This document shows, piece by piece, positions 52,785-55,968 of a stretch of 55,968 nucleotides of DNA. The stretch's first letter is position 1; each line of letters starts with the position of its first letter. The position numbers and the translations under genes are program-made. The DNA is from Pseudonocardiales bacterium. Its GTDB lineage: Bacteria; Actinomycetota; Actinomycetes; Mycobacteriales; Pseudonocardiaceae. The stretch is from the NCBI GenBank assembly GCA_019244165.1, contig JAFATA010000073.1:1-55968 (forward strand), read 5' to 3'. Under the pieces are notes generated by a model. That model was not told where the DNA came from. It saw only the letters and a program-made list of their open reading frames with translations, and did not search any database.

Positions 52785-53774
52785 CTCGGCGATCAGCTCG
52801 GCGGCTGCTCGATAGACGTCCAGCTCGCCCAGCACGACTCGCTTGGCCAGCCCCTGCAGCGCCCCAAAGGTATTACTGTCCCGCCGCAAGTCACCGAGCT
52901 TGGCGCGCAGCTGCGCCAGCGCGATCGCCTCGACCTCGGCCTCGGCGCGGCGCTGCCGGCGGGCCTCCAGCTCGCCGTGGCCGCGCATCCACCCCCGGTG
53001 CTCCTTGATCGCCCCGAGCAGTTCCGCAACGCCCTCGGCCCTGGTCGCCACCGTGCGTACGATCGGAGTTCGCCAGCTGGGACCCGCCACGCCCCGCCGG
53101 CCGAGCGAGATCATGTACTTGAGGTCTCGGACGGTCTGGTCGGAGCCCTCCCGGTCCGCCTTGTTCACCACGAAGACGTCGGCGACCTCGAGGATCCCCG
53201 CCTTGACTGCCTGAATCCCATCCCCCATCCCCGGTGCCAGCAACACCACGGTGGTGTCCGCCACGGCGACGACGTCCACCTCGGCCTGGCCCACGCCCAC
53301 GGTCTCCACCAGCACCACGTCGCAGCCAGCGGCGTCCAGGACCCGCAGTGCCTGCGGGGTCGCCGCAGCGAGGCCGCCCAGGTGTCCCCGGGTGGCCATC
53401 GAGCGGATGAAGACACCGCTGTCGGTCGCGTGCTCCTGCATCCGTACCCGGTCACCGAGCAGCGCGCCCCCTGAGAACGGCGACGAGGGGTCGACGGCGA
53501 GCACCCCGACCGTCTTGCCGACCGCCCGCAGCGCCGTGACCAGCACACCGACGGTGCTCGATTTGCCCACTCCGGGCGCGCCGGTGACGCCGATGACGTC
53601 AGCCCTCCCGGTATCGCGAGCCAGCGCGGCGGCGAGCGCGCGCAGTTCCGGGGCGCCATCCTCGACCAGCGAGATCAGCCGGGCGACCGCCCTGGCCTGG
53701 CCCTGCCGCGCGTGGCTGACCAGCTCGTCGACGTCATAGCGGCGTCGTAGCGGCGCTAACTCACGCTGCGTCAC
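52737..53774 (-). CDS. meaB: MeaB/ArgK-family G3E GTPase, mutase chaperone
   Basis: The 345-residue GTPase protects and reloads B12-dependent acyl-CoA mutase. Walker A is [16 protein letters not shown], switch residues lie in [22 protein letters not shown] and [15 protein letters not shown], Walker B-like [16 protein letters not shown], and the base motif is [12 protein letters not shown] 53774 overlaps the thiolase stop by 14 nt. The final about 15 residues ([13 protein letters not shown]) are encoded by the palindrome and are not family-like. It lies near the mutase but is separated from it by marR and a PIN relic. Confidence 0.93.
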   Translation of the reverse strand: MTQRELAPLRRRYDVDELVSHARQGQARAVARLISLVEDGAPELRALAAALARDTGRADVIGVTGAPGVGKSSTVGVLVTALRAVGKTVGVLAVDPSSPFSGGALLGDRVRMQEHATDSGVFIRSMATRGHLGGLAAATPQALRVLDAAGCDVVLVETVGVGQAEVDVVAVADTTVVLLAPGMGDGIQAVKAGILEVADVFVVNKADREGSDQTVRDLKYMISLGRRGVAGPSWRTPIVRTVATRAEGVAELLGAIKEHRGWMRGHGELEARRQRRAEAEVEAIALAQLRAKLGDLRRDSNTFGALQGLAKRVVLGELDVYRAAAELIAELGGSSRPANQGVGRP

Positions 53775-54960
53775 TGCGCGGCGCCCGGAGGATCAGCGCG
53801 TCGCCCTGGCCACCACCTCCGCACAGCGACGCCGCGCCCACGCCGCCACCGCGCCGACGGAGCTCCATCGCCAGGTGAAGCGCTAGCCGGGCGCCGGACG
53901 CGCCGATCGGGTGCCCCAGCGCGATCGCCCCACCGTGGGGGTTGACCCGCGCCGCGTCGATGCCGAGCTTGCGGGTGGACACCAAGCCCACCGCGGCGAA
54001 CGCCTCGTTGATCTCGACGATGTCGAGATCGCTCACCTCGATGCCCTCCTTGCGACAGGCCAGCAGGATCGCATTGGCGGGCTGCTCATGCAGGCTGGAG
54101 TCATCAGGCCCGGCCACCATGCCGTGTGAGCCGATCTCGACCAGCCAGCTCAGGCCAAGCTCGGCCACCTTGGCCTTGCTCATCACCACGACCGCGGCGG
54201 CCCCGTCGCTGATCGGGGAGGACGACCCGGCGGTGATGGTGCCATCAGCGGCGAACGCCGGGCGCAGCTTGCCCAGGCTCTCGGCGGTGGCATCCGGCCG
54301 GATACCCTCGTCGGCGGCCACCACGATCGGATCCCCCTTGCGCTGCGGCACCCGCACCGGGGTGATCTCCTGCGCAAACAGTCCCTGGGCCACCGCAGCT
54401 GCGGCCCGCTGGTGCGAGCGCGCGGCGAACTCGTCCTGCTCGGCCCGACTCAGCTGGTGGCGCGCGTTGTGCTTCTCGGTGGAAGCCCCCATCGAGACTT
54501 GGTCGAAGGAGTCGTGCAGGCCGTCGTAGGCCATGTGGTCGATCATGGTGACGTCGCCGTACTTGAATCCGGAACGCGACTTGGTCAGCAGGTGCGGCGC
54601 CTGGGTCATCGACTCCTGCCCGCCGGCCACGACGACGTCGCACTCGTCGGCCCGGATCAGCTGATCGGCCAGCGCGATCGCGGTCAGTCCCGACAGGCAG
54701 ACCTTGTTGACCGTCAAGGCCGGCACGTCCATACCGATACCGGCGTGTACGGCCGCCTGCCGCGCGGGGATCTGACCAGCCCCCGCCGTCAGCACCTGAC
54801 CCATGATCACGTACTGCACCTGATCGGGTGTCACGCCCGCGCGTTGCAGCGCGCTCGTGATGGCGAATCCCCCGAGCTGGACGGCGGAGAAATCCTTGAG
54901 CTGACCGAGCAGCCGACCCATCGGGGTACGGGCTCCGGCCACGATGACAGAACCGCTCAT
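53761..54960 (-). CDS. Acetyl-CoA C-acetyltransferase (thiolase)
   Basis: The 399-residue thiolase starts [23 protein letters not shown]. The nucleophilic Cys is in [16 protein letters not shown], followed by [14 protein letters not shown]. The C-terminal [21 protein letters not shown] and [12 protein letters not shown] carry the catalytic His and Cys. It condenses or cleaves acetoacetyl-CoA; the mycobacterial neighbour equivalent is fadA4. ATG 54960 is chosen over 54978. It precedes and overlaps meaB. Confidence 0.94.
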   Translation of the reverse strand: MSGSVIVAGARTPMGRLLGQLKDFSAVQLGGFAITSALQRAGVTPDQVQYVIMGQVLTAGAGQIPARQAAVHAGIGMDVPALTVNKVCLSGLTAIALADQLIRADECDVVVAGGQESMTQAPHLLTKSRSGFKYGDVTMIDHMAYDGLHDSFDQVSMGASTEKHNARHQLSRAEQDEFAARSHQRAAAAVAQGLFAQEITPVRVPQRKGDPIVVAADEGIRPDATAESLGKLRPAFAADGTITAGSSSPISDGAAAVVVMSKAKVAELGLSWLVEIGSHGMVAGPDDSSLHEQPANAILLACRKEGIEVSDLDIVEINEAFAAVGLVSTRKLGIDAARVNPHGGAIALGHPIGASGARLALHLAMELRRRGGGVGAASLCGGGGQGDALILRAPRSDAA

Positions 54961-55047
54961 GGCGCAGACCTCCGGCAAGAGTCTGATCAGGGGCTTGTTC
55001 CGACCTTACCGCGCCCCTGGCCCTCGCACCGGCCGTAGGCTGCACCC

Positions 55048-55503
55048 ATGGCACCACTGCCCTCCTTCGTCACAGCAATTGATCACGTCGGCGTGGCCGT
55101 GCCCGATTTCGCCACAGCCGTGGAGTTCTACCGCGTGCACTTCGGGCTGGAACTGATCCACGAGGAGGTCAACGAGGAGCAGGGGGTGCACGAGGGCATG
55201 CTGCGCGCCCCCGGCGAGGACGGCACGGCTGCCGCGCTCCAGCTGCTCGCCCCGCTGCACCCCACCTCCACCATCGCCAAGTTCCTGGACCGCAGCGGCC
55301 CCGGCCTGCAGCAGCTGGCCTATCGGGTCACCGATATCGAGGTGGCCATGGCCACGCTGCGCACCGCGGGCCTGCGGCTGCTCTACGACGCCCCACGCCG
55401 CGGCACCGCCGGTTCCCGGATCAACTTCGTGCACCCCAAAGACGCCGGTGGCGTCCTGATCGAGCTGGTGGAACCACCAGAGCCTCAGCAAACGGTCGAA
55501 TGA
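55048..55503 (+). CDS. mce: Methylmalonyl-CoA epimerase (VOC fold)
   Basis: The 151-residue metalloenzyme interconverts (S)- and (R)-methylmalonyl-CoA. VOC repeats are visible: AIDHVGVAVPDFATAVEFYRVHFGLELIHEEVNEEQGV (metal His) and GLQQLAYRVTDIEVAMATLRTAGLRLL, with the terminal INFVHPKDAGGVLIELVE supplying the Glu. TAGGCT lies 6 nt before ATG 55048, consistent with a leaderless transcript. It is divergent from the thiolase. Confidence 0.94.
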   Translation: MAPLPSFVTAIDHVGVAVPDFATAVEFYRVHFGLELIHEEVNEEQGVHEGMLRAPGEDGTAAALQLLAPLHPTSTIAKFLDRSGPGLQQLAYRVTDIEVAMATLRTAGLRLLYDAPRRGTAGSRINFVHPKDAGGVLIELVEPPEPQQTVE

Positions 55504-55654
55504 TCTATCGCGGGTGACGGCCGTCGGCGGCGATGTCGGCGGCGGCGTTCGCCGGTTCCGGTCAGGTGCGAGCAGCTAGCGTAGACTCCCACCGTCAGGA
55601 CGTCGATGCACGCCACTTCCCTGATCGTTGGCCGTTTCTGGCACGCTGACCGAT

Positions 55655-55968
55655 GTGCCTCAATCCATCTCGGTCATGTTCACTTCTCCTGATGGCTTTC
55701 GTCTTGCTGGCACGTTTCTCATGCCGGGCGGTGCTCGCCGAGGTGCCGTTCTGGTGCACGGTGGCGGTGTCACTCGCGAGGAGGGTGGTTTCTTCACCCG
55801 CCTAGCGGTAGTACTGGCCGGGGCTGGGGTGGCCTCGCTGCGGTTCGATCTACGGAGTCATGGCGAGAGCAAAGGCCGCCAGGAGGATCTGACGCTCGCG
55901 GGTGTGCTCGGTGATATCCGTGCCGCCGTTAGCTGGGTTCGTAGTGAGACTGGTATGCAGCGGGTAGC
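55655..55968 (+). CDS. Alpha/beta hydrolase, N-terminal part (cut by window end)
   Basis: The frame from GTG 55655 or ATG 55676 stays open to the window edge (about 104 codons). It reads PDGFRLAGTFLMPGGARRGAVLVHGGGVTREEGGFFTRLAVVLAGAGVASLRFDLRSHGES, a typical serine-hydrolase N-terminus with the HGGG oxyanion region and RFDLRSHGES. The nucleophile elbow lies beyond the window. Substrate is unknown. Confidence 0.75.
   Translation, partial: MPQSISVMFTSPDGFRLAGTFLMPGGARRGAVLVHGGGVTREEGGFFTRLAVVLAGAGVASLRFDLRSHGESKGRQEDLTLAGVLGDIRAAVSWVRSETGMQRV

Noticed and set aside
1..55968. CRISPR arrays, rRNA or tRNA genes
   Set aside because: No regularly spaced 20-40 bp repeats, and no cloverleaf or rRNA-like stretch was noticed by eye; a tRNA scan would be needed to exclude a tRNA fully.

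Overview
The window is high-GC DNA with GTG/TTG starts, 4-nt stop/start overlaps and actinobacterial gene families. These include mycothiol MshB, the GlgE glucan pathway, an XRE/DUF397 pair and an albusnodin-type lasso peptide. Gene order recalls mycobacterial blocks: mshB-membrane protein-fdxA-dapC; etfB-etfA; echA plus ABC ATPase; and epimerase-thiolase-thioredoxin-glgB-glgE-glgP. I infer a Pseudonocardiaceae-like actinomycete from gene content only.

Layout. 1-5.5 kb is accessory: a truncated PheS paralogue, two paralogous XRE regulators with near-identical leaders, a cassette of small ORFs and protease debris. 5.5-8.4 kb is core (mshB, fdxA, dapC). 8.4-18 kb holds a GNAT relic, etfBA with a TetR gene, an ECF sigma factor, a TauE/SafE permease, ribokinase and nucleoside hydrolase, VanZ-like, enoyl-CoA hydratase and an ABC ATPase. 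18-22.8 kb has convergent glgX and glgP. 22.8-31.9 kb is an accessory island: a membrane NACHT NTPase, a lasso peptide locus, a divergent XRE regulator and gene relics. glgE follows, then a methyltransferase/FAD/Rieske trio, treS-mak, an XRE-DUF397 pair, a TPR-like protein, toxin-antitoxin modules, glgB, a GGDEF-EAL protein and a thioredoxin-TPR protein. The last 6 kb is an acyl-CoA mutase/MeaB/thiolase/methylmalonyl-CoA epimerase set, then a cut-off alpha/beta hydrolase.

How the genes work together. TreS makes maltose from trehalose, Mak phosphorylates it, GlgE polymerises maltose-1-phosphate, GlgB branches the glucan, and GlgP and GlgX break it down. This backbone is cut by accessory islands at most of its joints. 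Mutase, MeaB and epimerase form a B12-dependent acyl-CoA rearrangement module.

The most interesting item is at 25.7-29.0 kb. A 31-residue precursor with an albusnodin-like core (GQGGAGRDDKRYTYN) is followed by one gene in which the lasso cyclase is fused in frame to a GNAT acetyltransferase. No leader-peptidase/RRE gene is visible. Next comes a scarred PIMT-like methyltransferase and then a NACHT-transmembrane protein. A perfect 12-bp-arm palindrome separates the precursor from a divergent XRE regulator. Many accessory genes here carry deletions or frameshifts, so this locus may be a compact natural fusion or a decaying cluster.
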